Assembly (NCBI GenBank): GCA_003232385.1
Contig: QIJE01000034.1
Location: 1 to 52,194 of the forward strand
Source: a bacterium
Lineage (GTDB): Bacteria; SZUA-79; Acidulodesulfobacterales; Acidulodesulfobacteraceae
Reading direction: 5' to 3'
Length of the DNA: 52,194 nucleotides
In this document: positions 1 to 8,428 of the stretch, piece by piece
How the letters are laid out: each line of letters begins with the position of its first letter
How positions within the stretch are numbered: position 1 is the stretch's first letter
Position numbers and translations under genes: made by a program
Notes under the pieces: model-generated
What the model was told of the DNA's origin: nothing
The model's database searches: none
The model's input: the letters and a program-made list of their open reading frames with translations, nothing else

Positions 1-1583
1 CTTTTAATAAAAACCGCATAAAGGTTGGTATTAAACTTATACGGTTTTTTATAATTGTCTTCTATGAATTTTTTTAATTCGGGTCCGTAGTCGGAGCTGT
101 CGGTATAAGGCGGGTTTGCCACTGCCACATCGTATTTTTGGGTAATCAGTTGTAAAAAGGTGATGGCATCGGCGGTTTTGGTATTTAAAAAGTTCAGCCC
201 CTGTTTGACTTTGTTATGCGCTACGGCTTTTTGAAGATTATTGAAAAAATTATTTTTGAAGCTTTCAAAGTTTTTCCTATATTCATTATCAAGCTCTGGA
301 AACGAAAGTTGAATGTCGGCTATCTTTTTCTCTTCTCCAAACCATTTTCGGTTCATCTTTTCTTCAAGATGTACTAAAGAACCGAATTTATAGGCATTTT
401 GTAAATCGGACCACAATTCTTTAATAATATTTTTCTCTCTTTCTCCAATTCCATTCGCTTCAAAAATATCCATAACTTGCTCGTATTCCGGTAGATAAAA
501 GTCGGAACTTACAATGTTGAAACGTCCGATTTTGGCAGAGTGTTTTTTTCGTTTGGCTTTGATATAAAGCCCCAATTGTGCCAACTGCACGGCACGGTCG
601 TCAAGGTCAATGCCGTAAAGGTTGTTTTCAATAATCAGTTTCGGGATATCCACTTCGTCATAATCAGCGCCGTAGTTTTCAATCTGATCGATATACATAT
701 CATAGAGCATGTCGAAAGCATAGAGCAAAAAATTGCCTGAACCGGTAGCCGGATCAATGATGCGGATTTCGTGCAGCGGTTTAATTTCTCTTGTTCGTTC
801 TTTGGGCGCGTTGGCAATGGCGTAATTCTCCTTTATTTCGCTGTCGGGGAACATTTCGAGGTAAAGTTTGCCAAGACTATTATCGACCAAAAATTTCACA
901 ACCCAACGCGGGGTATAAACCTGGCTTTGCATGCTTACCTTATTGTATTCGGTTTTTTTGCCGCCGGCTTTGTGAGCCGCCTTTTTGTAGTTGTTGTAAC
1001 TCTCGTAAAGCCAGCCCAGCACATCATCACTTTTCCAGATATCGTCTTGCACATCCGGATCGTTTTCCACCCTGTTAAAAGCATCAATGATACTGTTTAG
1101 CTCGATAGCTGTTGGCAGCAGATGATATGGGTGTTCTGCGCTGAACAAAGGAATTTCATCCGAAAGCCGGTTAAGCTGATCTTTAAAAAATTGCAGCAGT
1201 CCTTCGTCATCCTCCATACGTGCATGAGGGTGTTGTTCCACCCAAAGGGAGTGAGCAAAAGAGCGCCCACCGTGGCTTTTTCTGCGGGTAATAATTTCCG
1301 GATGCAAGGTATGCGCTTCCATTACCTTTAAAGCGGCAATGCGGTTAAACAACGTGAAGGTGAGCTCTTCTACAAGTTTTTCATAACCTTCTGCCACTCC
1401 TCCGGTTTCGGCTGTCATCGATTTAAGGATTCCTTTAATATGCTGGCGTTCCTCAACGTATTTCTGCGGGATACTTTCAATGGGGATAAGATTGCTCTTA
1501 TTAATACCCATTCTGCCCAGCCGATTGCGAAAGGCTGTTTCAATAAGTTGACGGATATGTTCAGTATGATTGGCTAATTTCAT
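1..1583 (-). CDS. pglX: BREX adenine-specific DNA methyltransferase PglX/BrxX (5' part, runs off left edge)
   Basis: The reading frame is open from an ATG at 1583 to the window edge, giving the first 527 residues. It carries an N6-adenine methyltransferase core: the SAM-binding motif DPATGSGNF at residues 277-285 and the catalytic NPPY at 490-493. The residues before motif I contain a QVYTPRWVVKFLV-type stretch (221-233), as in large PglX/BrxX proteins, which usually reach about 1,200 residues, so more than half lies outside the window. In BREX, PglX methylates host DNA at a non-palindromic site, marking self, and is needed for phage exclusion. The start follows the brxC stop by 6 bases, so the two genes are co-transcribed. 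No frameshift is seen in the visible part. A type IIG restriction-modification enzyme is the alternative on sequence alone, but the brxABC neighbours decide for BREX. Confidence 0.9.
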   Translation of the reverse strand, partial: MKLANHTEHIRQLIETAFRNRLGRMGINKSNLIPIESIPQKYVEERQHIKGILKSMTAETGGVAEGYEKLVEELTFTLFNRIAALKVMEAHTLHPEIITRRKSHGGRSFAHSLWVEQHPHARMEDDEGLLQFFKDQLNRLSDEIPLFSAEHPYHLLPTAIELNSIIDAFNRVENDPDVQDDIWKSDDVLGWLYESYNNYKKAAHKAGGKKTEYNKVSMQSQVYTPRWVVKFLVDNSLGKLYLEMFPDSEIKENYAIANAPKERTREIKPLHEIRIIDPATGSGNFLLYAFDMLYDMYIDQIENYGADYDEVDIPKLIIENNLYGIDLDDRAVQLAQLGLYIKAKRKKHSAKIGRFNIVSSDFYLPEYEQVMDIFEANGIGEREKNIIKELWSDLQNAYKFGSLVHLEEKMNRKWFGEEKKIADIQLSFPELDNEYRKNFESFKNNFFNNLQKAVAHNKVKQGLNFLNTKTADAITFLQLITQKYDVAVANPPYTDSSDYGPELKKFIEDNYKKPYKFNTNLYAVFIK

Positions 1584-1589
1584 AATTTT

Positions 1590-4500
1590 TTACTTTATTA
1601 TTATCTCATCATTATCATCGGCAACGGCAAGTTTTTGCAATTCCCCTTTAAGCCAAACTTTATATTCCGAAACTTTCATTTTACGCGCCGGTATTTCTGT
1701 AGAAAAAGTTTTTTGTTTCGGATTTTCTCCGGTTTCCAGTTTTTCCCTTACAAGCCCTGCGCGCAGAATATCTATTTCGCCTTTCTTACTTCCGTATAAT
1801 TCAATAAAAGAAAGAACTTCGGAATAGGTAAAGCGGATGATTTTATCTTTAACATCAAAATCCAACTTAATTTCACTTCGCGATCTTTGCTGTGCATATT
1901 GCTTTATATTTTCAGCTTTTAATTTTGTTTCATTGTTTAAGCCCGAAGGTAAAGAGCAGATTCCATCAATCAGTTTCTGAGTCAATACCTCTATTTCAGA
2001 ATATTTGGCTGCACAATCTTTCATTGCCTCGCTAAAGAGGCTATAGTAATTGTCTTTAATTTGCTGAGCGATATGATTTAGTTTTCCAAAATTATTTACA
2101 ATATCATCATTAAAATATTGTTTAAATGACTTTACCGACCGAGTAATGTTTTCATCAGACTTAGCGGCTTTTGTCAGTTCATCCAAAACCGCGACGGCAA
2201 ATGCTTTCCATTCTTTAGCTTTTGGCAGTTTGTTATGGATAAACTTCTCGATTTTCTCAATCGATTGAATTGCATTCAGAAATTGCTCTTTATTATTTAA
2301 GAAATCATTTGCTTTATCGGTATAATTAGCTTCGCTAACCGATCCGGTATGATTAGCGAGTAAATCTGCAAGAGAATCCGTGTTTGCAAAAAGATTGTTG
2401 AAATCTTTTTCACTATTTTTCAAAGTTGTTAGTTTATCTACAAAATGCCTTGCTAAATTACGAATGGCATTGACCAGTTCAAAATCGTTGGTGTTATAAT
2501 CTACTTTTCTTCCAATATATTTATCGGCATCAATATTGAGCAGGAATTGGGCTAATTCTTGTTTTTGCAACAAAGAGAGAGATTTAGAAACCGCTTTAAA
2601 AGAGGTTTTTCGAAATTCAAGTGCGGCGCTAAAAATAGCTGCAACGCCATCATCGCGCCATGAATATTTTTCTTCCCCATTGTACTTTGCAATAGCTTTA
2701 CCCGCTCTCATCAAAGCGGCAACGGTCGAGATAACCGTTCCGAAAGTAAATCCGGTAGGCGGTTGTTCCAGTTCCAGCTCTAGTGTTTTGCCATCCACAA
2801 AGGCTTTTCTTATTTTAAATAAAATTTCCTCGGAAACTTTAAGATTTTCACCTATGAAATTGCCGTGAGGATCAAAAAAAATAAAATCGTTACCGTGAAA
2901 ATATTGGTACAGTCTAGTATCATTTGCTTCTTTAATAACAGCTTTTGCTACAGTGTCGCTAAGTTGCGCACCAAGCCGTTTTGTATAAATATTCCTAATC
3001 AGCTCTTTTTGTTGTGATTTTATTGTTGCTAATGCATTATCTTCATTTAATTGCAAAACATTGAAAAGATATATTAATGCCGACTGTTTTAACGAAATTG
3101 CAACCAATTGCTCAATTCTGGTCTGCTTCTCACTTTTTGCAGTTGAAAAACCAATTAAAATTCTTCCTTCTTCACCATTTAGATTATTGTATTTCTGTTC
3201 TAAGTAATTTATGCGTTCAACTTCATCAATTAACTTGTCCAATTCGTTAAAAACACTATTGTCCGGTACGATCCATATTAAATCTTTATCATTTTGATGC
3301 TGGATCTTTAAGTTTTCTATATCCTGGGTTCTGTCATCTAAAATATTGTACAAACTTTTGATTTTAATTTTAAGGTATTTGTTAGCCGGAATAGTTAACC
3401 CGTCATCATTATCTGTAGTAATATAAAAGTCATAATTCAGATTATTTTCATTAATCCGTGCAATTGATTTTATAAAATCTGATTTTTTCAAAGCAGAAAC
3501 GAACTGCTTTTTCTTCACAAATCCCTGCACGGTATAACTATTCATTTCATCAAGCAGATATTGTTCTATGTCGGAGGTAATTCTGTATGTATTATTGGAT
3601 TCAAGCAGTATTTTTGCTTCAATTAACGTCCCAAATGCTTTTTTTATATCTTCCTTGACTTGATAGTATTGTTCCGGATCACATATAAAAGCTTTAATGA
3701 TGTTATTTATATTCGCTGGCGTAACTTCTGCTTCGGCTAAGAAATTTATAGTTTCCAGTAATTTTCTGCCCGAAATTGGGGAACCTGTTTCTTTTAATAT
3801 GCGCTCGGCATTATCGTATCTATTCACCAATCTTACCGGAGGAGAGGGTTGGGCTTCTTTTGCAATCTGCCAACCGGTTACTGTACAAAACAACTCTTCG
3901 TTTTGTACTTCCTTTTTTAAGATATCATAAGTAGTAATGATCATACCGCGGGCAGCTACTTTAGTAGAAACATATCCTTTTGTACCAAACAAGAAATTTT
4001 GCAAAAGGTCAAAATGGTATTTATTAAATGGATAATAAGTTACATACAAATCAACATTATCTGTTTTTGTAATGCCTGAACCAATTAGTGATGAATGATC
4101 TGCTATTTTTCCTGAATTCTTCCGAAAATGATCCCTCAACCGATTAATTCCTTCTTCGTTTTTACTTAATAACCTGCTTTTAATGATTTGATCAACCTCT
4201 GTTGCTTCCAAATGTATTTTCGTCTTAAACCGGTCGGTCACCTTTATTAGCTGAGCCTTACTTACATTCGAGTTGTTGATAACGTCATCTAATTTCTCCT
4301 GAGCAATAGCAATGGTCCAAATTCTATTTCCCGGCGAGGACAATGCTTCGCTCACACCTTCAAGGTCAAGAAGCGTAAATTTATTTTGATTGATTGCTTC
4401 GCTGGCTTCGTCAAAAAGAAAGACAATTTTTTCATCACTTTTTATTTGTAAATAATTGTTAATCTCATCTTTTAATTTGCCTGCGCTAAACTGATCAATT

Positions 4501-5174
4501 TCCCTACGGATAGTGGTTAACAAATTATCGTAGTCATTTTCAGAATTTCCTTGTTTAATAAATATTTCTTTTGCTGCTTTTACATATTCAATCATTTTGG
4601 TTTTTAATTCATTCCAATTTTTATTCAAATAACGATAAATAAAATTTTCAATATTAGTCTGTTCATTGTTAATCATCAATTGAAATAATAAATACCCGTG
4701 CTCATTTTCCGGTAAATCGAGTGACTTTAGAAAGTTGCGAAATAATGCGTAGGCAAAACCCTTTGCGGTATCTTGTTTTGCAATATCAAGAAACACTATT
4801 CTTGAATGAATTGCACTTAATCCGGACAATGCATTTTTGATCAGAGCTTCATCTGCTATTCCGGTAAACCTTTGTAAAATTCTTTCCCTTGCCGGTGTTC
4901 CAAGAATTAATTTATTGCTGAGTAAGTAACCAAGAATTTTACCAAAATATGACTTCCCCGAACCATAAAATCCGGAAACCCACACTCCGGTTTCCAAAAT
5001 GTTAGTTGAATAAACTGAAACAAAATCGGCAAATTCTCTGGCTAAACCATCTGTAATAATATAGTTTTCAATTTCATCCTTAATTTCTTGTTCAGAAATA
5101 TTTTCAAGATCAATTACATTCTTAATGTCTTCGGTAAGATCAATAGTTAATACTTCTTTAATTTTCATCTTCAT
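1590..5174 (-). CDS. brxC: BREX system P-loop ATPase BrxC
   Basis: This 1,194-residue protein matches the size of BrxC/PglY ATPases of BREX phage-defence systems. A Walker A motif, GFYGSGKS, lies at residues 68-75 within a VWVSGFYGSGKSYF context typical of the family. A Walker B-like VFLFDEAS lies at 251-258. The rest is long, charged and largely helical, with no other domain I recognise. BrxC is a large cytoplasmic ATPase thought to act in the complex that recognises or modifies DNA. The gene sits 6 bases after brxB and 6 bases before pglX, a tight operon. An ATG-AAG-ATG pair offers two possible starts (codons 1 and 3), with only a weak purine-rich ribosome site. Identity is firm from the motif, length and order; the exact biochemical role in the family is not settled. 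Confidence 0.92.
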   Translation of the reverse strand: MKMKIKEVLTIDLTEDIKNVIDLENISEQEIKDEIENYIITDGLAREFADFVSVYSTNILETGVWVSGFYGSGKSYFGKILGYLLSNKLILGTPARERILQRFTGIADEALIKNALSGLSAIHSRIVFLDIAKQDTAKGFAYALFRNFLKSLDLPENEHGYLLFQLMINNEQTNIENFIYRYLNKNWNELKTKMIEYVKAAKEIFIKQGNSENDYDNLLTTIRREIDQFSAGKLKDEINNYLQIKSDEKIVFLFDEASEAINQNKFTLLDLEGVSEALSSPGNRIWTIAIAQEKLDDVINNSNVSKAQLIKVTDRFKTKIHLEATEVDQIIKSRLLSKNEEGINRLRDHFRKNSGKIADHSSLIGSGITKTDNVDLYVTYYPFNKYHFDLLQNFLFGTKGYVSTKVAARGMIITTYDILKKEVQNEELFCTVTGWQIAKEAQPSPPVRLVNRYDNAERILKETGSPISGRKLLETINFLAEAEVTPANINNIIKAFICDPEQYYQVKEDIKKAFGTLIEAKILLESNNTYRITSDIEQYLLDEMNSYTVQGFVKKKQFVSALKKSDFIKSIARINENNLNYDFYITTDNDDGLTIPANKYLKIKIKSLYNILDDRTQDIENLKIQHQNDKDLIWIVPDNSVFNELDKLIDEVERINYLEQKYNNLNGEEGRILIGFSTAKSEKQTRIEQLVAISLKQSALIYLFNVLQLNEDNALATIKSQQKELIRNIYTKRLGAQLSDTVAKAVIKEANDTRLYQYFHGNDFIFFDPHGNFIGENLKVSEEILFKIRKAFVDGKTLELELEQPPTGFTFGTVISTVAALMRAGKAIAKYNGEEKYSWRDDGVAAIFSAALEFRKTSFKAVSKSLSLLQKQELAQFLLNIDADKYIGRKVDYNTNDFELVNAIRNLARHFVDKLTTLKNSEKDFNNLFANTDSLADLLANHTGSVSEANYTDKANDFLNNKEQFLNAIQSIEKIEKFIHNKLPKAKEWKAFAVAVLDELTKAAKSDENITRSVKSFKQYFNDDIVNNFGKLNHIAQQIKDNYYSLFSEAMKDCAAKYSEIEVLTQKLIDGICSLPSGLNNETKLKAENIKQYAQQRSRSEIKLDFDVKDKIIRFTYSEVLSFIELYGSKKGEIDILRAGLVREKLETGENPKQKTFSTEIPARKMKVSEYKVWLKGELQKLAVADDNDEIIIK

Positions 5175-5180
5175 TTCTCT

Positions 5181-5759
5181 TTATTTTATTATCATACATC
5201 TATATTTTGAGGCCGGGCGGGAATTAAGAAACATTAACTTATCGCCTTGCTGTGTTGCCGGGTATAAAATGATGAGAGGTGAATTGGAATTCATTACAAC
5301 TTTATTTTCCATTAAATGAATATTATCTATCCCCGTACCATACAATGCTCCTGTATTATATAAAACCGGTATTTTATTTTTCTTAAATGCACTTTTAATT
5401 TCGCAGATAATATAATTGAAAAAATCATCATTAGATTCTCCTTCGGGTGATTTAAAAATTTGATACAGGGAACTCTGTAATAATTTGAAAGCCTCTTCTA
5501 AATCATCTTTAGATTTTTTAGTGTATGAAATCAATAAATCATTAATATCAATGTTTTGGTAATTACTGCTATTCATCATTTTTAGCAAAGTATCAATGAA
5601 TTCATTCTCTTGCTCGGGTGGACAAACCAAAAGAATGGAATTGCCTCCATTTGCGTTTAAGCGTATCTCAGATTGTTTGTCGGCTTCCACCAGCTTAATA
5701 ACCTGATTTACTAAATGTTTAATTTCTTTTGATGTTTTCATAAATATTTTCGCATTCAA
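5181..5759 (-). CDS. brxB: BREX protein BrxB (DUF1788-type)
   Basis: A 192-residue protein between brxA and brxC. Its C-terminal half has the pattern seen in DUF1788/BrxB: a block around residues 124-134 (VLYNTGALYGT), then SPLIILYPATQQGD and a terminal run ending SRPASKYRCMIIK, which match the family's ...fYPG...nYYRa... region. BrxB is a small BREX core component of unresolved biochemical function. The 5' end overlaps the 3' end of brxA by 41 bases in another frame, implying translational coupling. A second in-frame ATG at codon 7 (5741) would shorten the overlap and could be the true start. Assignment relies on both sequence pattern and operon position. Confidence 0.8.
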   Translation of the reverse strand: MNAKIFMKTSKEIKHLVNQVIKLVEADKQSEIRLNANGGNSILLVCPPEQENEFIDTLLKMMNSSNYQNIDINDLLISYTKKSKDDLEEAFKLLQSSLYQIFKSPEGESNDDFFNYIICEIKSAFKKNKIPVLYNTGALYGTGIDNIHLMENKVVMNSNSPLIILYPATQQGDKLMFLNSRPASKYRCMIIK

Positions 5760-6474
5760 TTAAGGGTTCAATTTTTAAATTATCGCCCGTATAAAAAATA
5801 TTAAAATAACTTACGAATTGTCTCTTTCTTATGCGATCCAGAAAAATCTGCGACTCTGTGAATCCATATTTTAACAAAGGATTATTAATGAGATTATTAT
5901 TGTTGCTCTCAGCAACCAGCCAATATACAAATAGAATAAATAATTTATCACTCATAAATGGGTGTTTAATGTTTTTTATTTGGGTTCCTTCCATTAGTCC
6001 AAATTTTTTTAAAAGTGTTAAATATTTTGATCCTGTTGTTGTCATTGTACTAAACGACCATTTTTTAATTGCTTCTTCAGAATTTTTAAGCTCATTTAAA
6101 CAAGCAACAGCTTCATCATTGTTAATAGAAATACGACCGCTATAAAATGCTGGGAAATATACATTATCATTTAAGTAACGGAATAAGTCATTGTTTAGCG
6201 ATGTATTCCAAAATAAGAACAATAACGTATTTTCTGAAAGTCCTTCCTCGGTAATTAAAGATTTAAATAAACTTTTAATATTTTCATTTTTAAATGACAG
6301 CAGTGTTGATGTTATTGCTTTCTTAAATCTTTTTACAGATCTATTTGTCTTAATAACTGTAAAAGAACTGATTTCTTTTTCTTTATTAAAAGTATCTTTA
6401 TGCTCATAAAAATAAGTTATCAAATTTAAGTCTAAAAGACTGCCTAAAATATTTATATCAGAGTTTATGTTCAT
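5719..6474 (-). CDS. brxA: BREX protein BrxA (DUF1819-type)
   Basis: First gene of the visible BREX operon, 251 residues. Its size, its largely helical composition and its place directly before brxB fit BrxA (DUF1819). That family is a small DNA-binding-type BREX component, sometimes annotated as an inner-membrane protein. The central segment KWSFSTMTTTGSKYLTLLKKFG (about residues 138-159) resembles the winged-helix region of the family. No strong Shine-Dalgarno sequence precedes the ATG; the leader is almost pure A/T. The brxA-brxB-brxC-pglX order is that of type 1 BREX, in which pglZ and brxL would follow beyond the left edge; types 5 and 6 share this beginning and cannot be excluded. Confidence 0.8.
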   Translation of the reverse strand: MNINSDINILGSLLDLNLITYFYEHKDTFNKEKEISSFTVIKTNRSVKRFKKAITSTLLSFKNENIKSLFKSLITEEGLSENTLLFLFWNTSLNNDLFRYLNDNVYFPAFYSGRISINNDEAVACLNELKNSEEAIKKWSFSTMTTTGSKYLTLLKKFGLMEGTQIKNIKHPFMSDKLFILFVYWLVAESNNNNLINNPLLKYGFTESQIFLDRIRKRQFVSYFNIFYTGDNLKIEPLIECENIYENIKRN

Positions 6475-6722
6475 AAAAATATAATTTGTTATTTAAAACT
6501 TTATGGTTTTCATAGTTTTTAGACATTTATTTTGGTTTTATTACTGGTTACACCTAACGATAGTGTGTATTTTTATATTATCATTTCCCGACTCCTTTTA
6601 CCCAAAAAAACTCATCCCCCGGATTTTTAATCTTATCAATTGCCATTTTGGAAACACTATTATAATTTTTGTCGTTTTAGAACTGTTATACTCCAGTAAT
6701 TTCTAAGCATACCTCAGATCAT

Positions 6723-7745
6723 TCATTTTTTCAAGTAATATACCTTGTTTGCTACTCCTGTGACTATAAGCCTTGTCTTAGTGATGCCTGTGTCGGAAAT
6801 CCATACATCATCCACAATAGTCGGCATGTTTTTCCGAAAAAAATAATTGAATCTCTTTCCAGGGCAAACCGTGATAGAATGCCCATTAACGTAACCATGC
6901 ATACTTAAACAATTATCAAGAGGACAGTCGCTCGAAAGCAGTCGCCCGATTGATATTCTGCTTGATATCGCAAATCGCTCTTCATTAGAATAAGGAACTT
7001 CCTGCAGGATTACCCGCAAGCTCCCTTGCTATCTTATTTTCGAGTACCGGGGAACAGCTTGTTTCAGGTTCATATCGGTTTGCGTTGCTTCCGCCGCAAC
7101 CCTTGTTCCGTATGCTTGGATATGAAGTATTCAAAGTACGCGTAGTATGATAAGTTATTCTCTGTTTAAGGTTAGATGCCATTTTAGCATTGATAGTTCC
7201 GCTGACTTTTCTACCTGTATATCAACAATGCCCATATATCTGTCAATATGCATAGCAGTTCCGGCAATTATACCCAATCCTGCGCCAATTGTACCGAGTT
7301 TGCCGTATCCGATTGCATAAGCACCCATACGCAGCATAGCGGCTGCCCTATAAAACTGAACCGCCTTGTTGTAACGCGTAATAAATGGTCGTCAATGTGG
7401 CCCGGCATATTGTTTATCGCATTGGAAAAACTATCCCGCCTACTAGGAAACTATCTACCCGTGCATTGCTACATGCCGACAATGCACGGGCAATGAGTAT
7501 TACAAAAACACTATTTCTTGAGGAAATAATCATAATCGTCCTTGAATCTGCTTGTTGGAATATACATATCCTGATGCCGTGGTTTCCATGTTATTAAAGC
7601 CGATAAGTAAGGGATGCAATATTCCGATTGATATAACGCTATATGTGCCTTTTCTGACCACTATAATCGGCATAGAAGCGCGCTGCCATATCTGTTGTAA
7701 CATATCTAAATACGAATGCCTGATATTCTCTTTGCGTTCGATCAT
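6723..7745 (-). pseudogene. Decayed gene fragments, unrecognised family
   Basis: Four minus-strand open stretches follow one another in different frames: 7745-7530, 7337-7155, 7182-6985 and 7019-6723. The last three overlap end to start. The 7337 fragment begins with a glycine-rich hydrophobic segment (AYAIGYGKLGTIGAGLGIIAG) like a membrane helix. The next two are polar, with several cysteines. Bases upstream of 7337 also make sense in a neighbouring frame (AINNMPGHIDD), as expected for one coding sequence broken by several frameshifts. I do not recognise the parent family. The alternative is that these are chance open frames or separate tiny genes. The low confidence reflects that. Confidence 0.3.
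7458..7490. repeat. 11-bp perfect inverted repeat with 11-nt loop
   Basis: CCCGTGCATTG at 7458-7468 is the exact reverse complement of CAATGCACGGG at 7480-7490, with 11 bases between. There is no adjacent T-run, so it is not a classical terminator. It lies inside the decayed region and could be a relic of a mobile element end, a recombination site or a protein-binding site. Confidence 0.6.
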
Positions 7746-7822
7746 TATGGTTTACCCTCTCTATTAGAAGATAGCTTGTTATGCCATAAATTGCGAGGTT
7801 TTTCGAGGTGCCCAATAGATAT

Positions 7823-8428
7823 TCAAAAATTCAGCCCTAAATTAAAAGCCTCGGCGCTTTTACCCTCCAATAAAATATTCTCTATCGTTTTCGGAGATAT
7901 GGGAATACTTGTCTTTGCAAACAAGATACCTAAGGCAATTATATTTCTTTGGGTAAGCGAGTTGAAATTATCGGTAGAAATTTTATCTAAATCGTAAAAA
8001 AATATATTTTTGGTGATCTTTCTAAGTTCTGATACTATGAAGGAAATATCAGGGTATGAAGCCTGCCCCATCCTGACGCTTATAGGAATATAAGGCCTTT
8101 CGTTGAAAATTACGATCGAGTTCTCGTTTAGATAGCGCGCCCCCCTCAGGGTTTCTATCGGTTCCAAAGATATCAAGACATTCGCTCCGCCCGCTTCTAT
8201 CATCGGAGAATGCATATTTCTTCTTGAATCATTAGGCTCCGACTCATTCTCATAAAAAATATATTTAACAAATGTCTCGACATAACCCTCACGTTGTGCC
8301 CCCCCTCTTCTTTCCGAGCCGGATACCTCCTGCGAATCAGAATTCAACGCAGCATTCTTCAGCACCGTTCCCATCGTTATGATACCCTGACCGCCAAGAC
8401 CTATTATTGCAATATTAAATCTCTTCAT
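7823..8428 (-). CDS. iorB: Indolepyruvate ferredoxin oxidoreductase, beta subunit
   Basis: The 201-residue protein is the gamma-domain (POR_gamma-type) subunit that pairs with IorA. The N-terminal GLGGQGI (10-16) and the SEVSGSERRGGAQREG-like block typical of this family are present. With IorA it oxidatively decarboxylates aryl-pyruvates (indolepyruvate, phenylpyruvate) to aryl-acetyl-CoA, reducing ferredoxin; in the reverse direction it can help make aromatic amino acids in anaerobes. Its ATG directly follows the iorA TAA stop with no gap, so the subunits are translated together. It is the last gene of the leftward 14201-7823 run; no terminator hairpin is visible after it. Confidence 0.93.
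   Translation of the reverse strand: MKRFNIAIIGLGGQGIITMGTVLKNAALNSDSQEVSGSERRGGAQREGYVETFVKYIFYENESEPNDSRRNMHSPMIEAGGANVLISLEPIETLRGARYLNENSIVIFNERPYIPISVRMGQASYPDISFIVSELRKITKNIFFYDLDKISTDNFNSLTQRNIIALGILFAKTSIPISPKTIENILLEGKSAEAFNLGLNF

Larger units (their letters stand above)
6475..7822. other. Gene-poor 1.3 kb scar between BREX and the ior genes
   Basis: No intact recognisable gene lies here. The stretch contains overlapping minus-strand fragments in shifting frames (6723-7745, described separately) and an 11-bp inverted repeat at 7458-7490. It also holds about 250 very A/T-rich bases before brxA with no convincing promoter that I can place. The region separates the BREX genes from the chromosomal-looking ior/met block and may mark an island boundary. 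I see no tRNA gene, integrase or attachment-site repeat in it. Confidence 0.6.

Noticed and set aside
6503-6706. Plus-strand 67-residue hydrophobic open frame upstream of brxA
   Set aside because: Extremely A/T-rich, no ribosome site, no recognisable pattern; likely chance.
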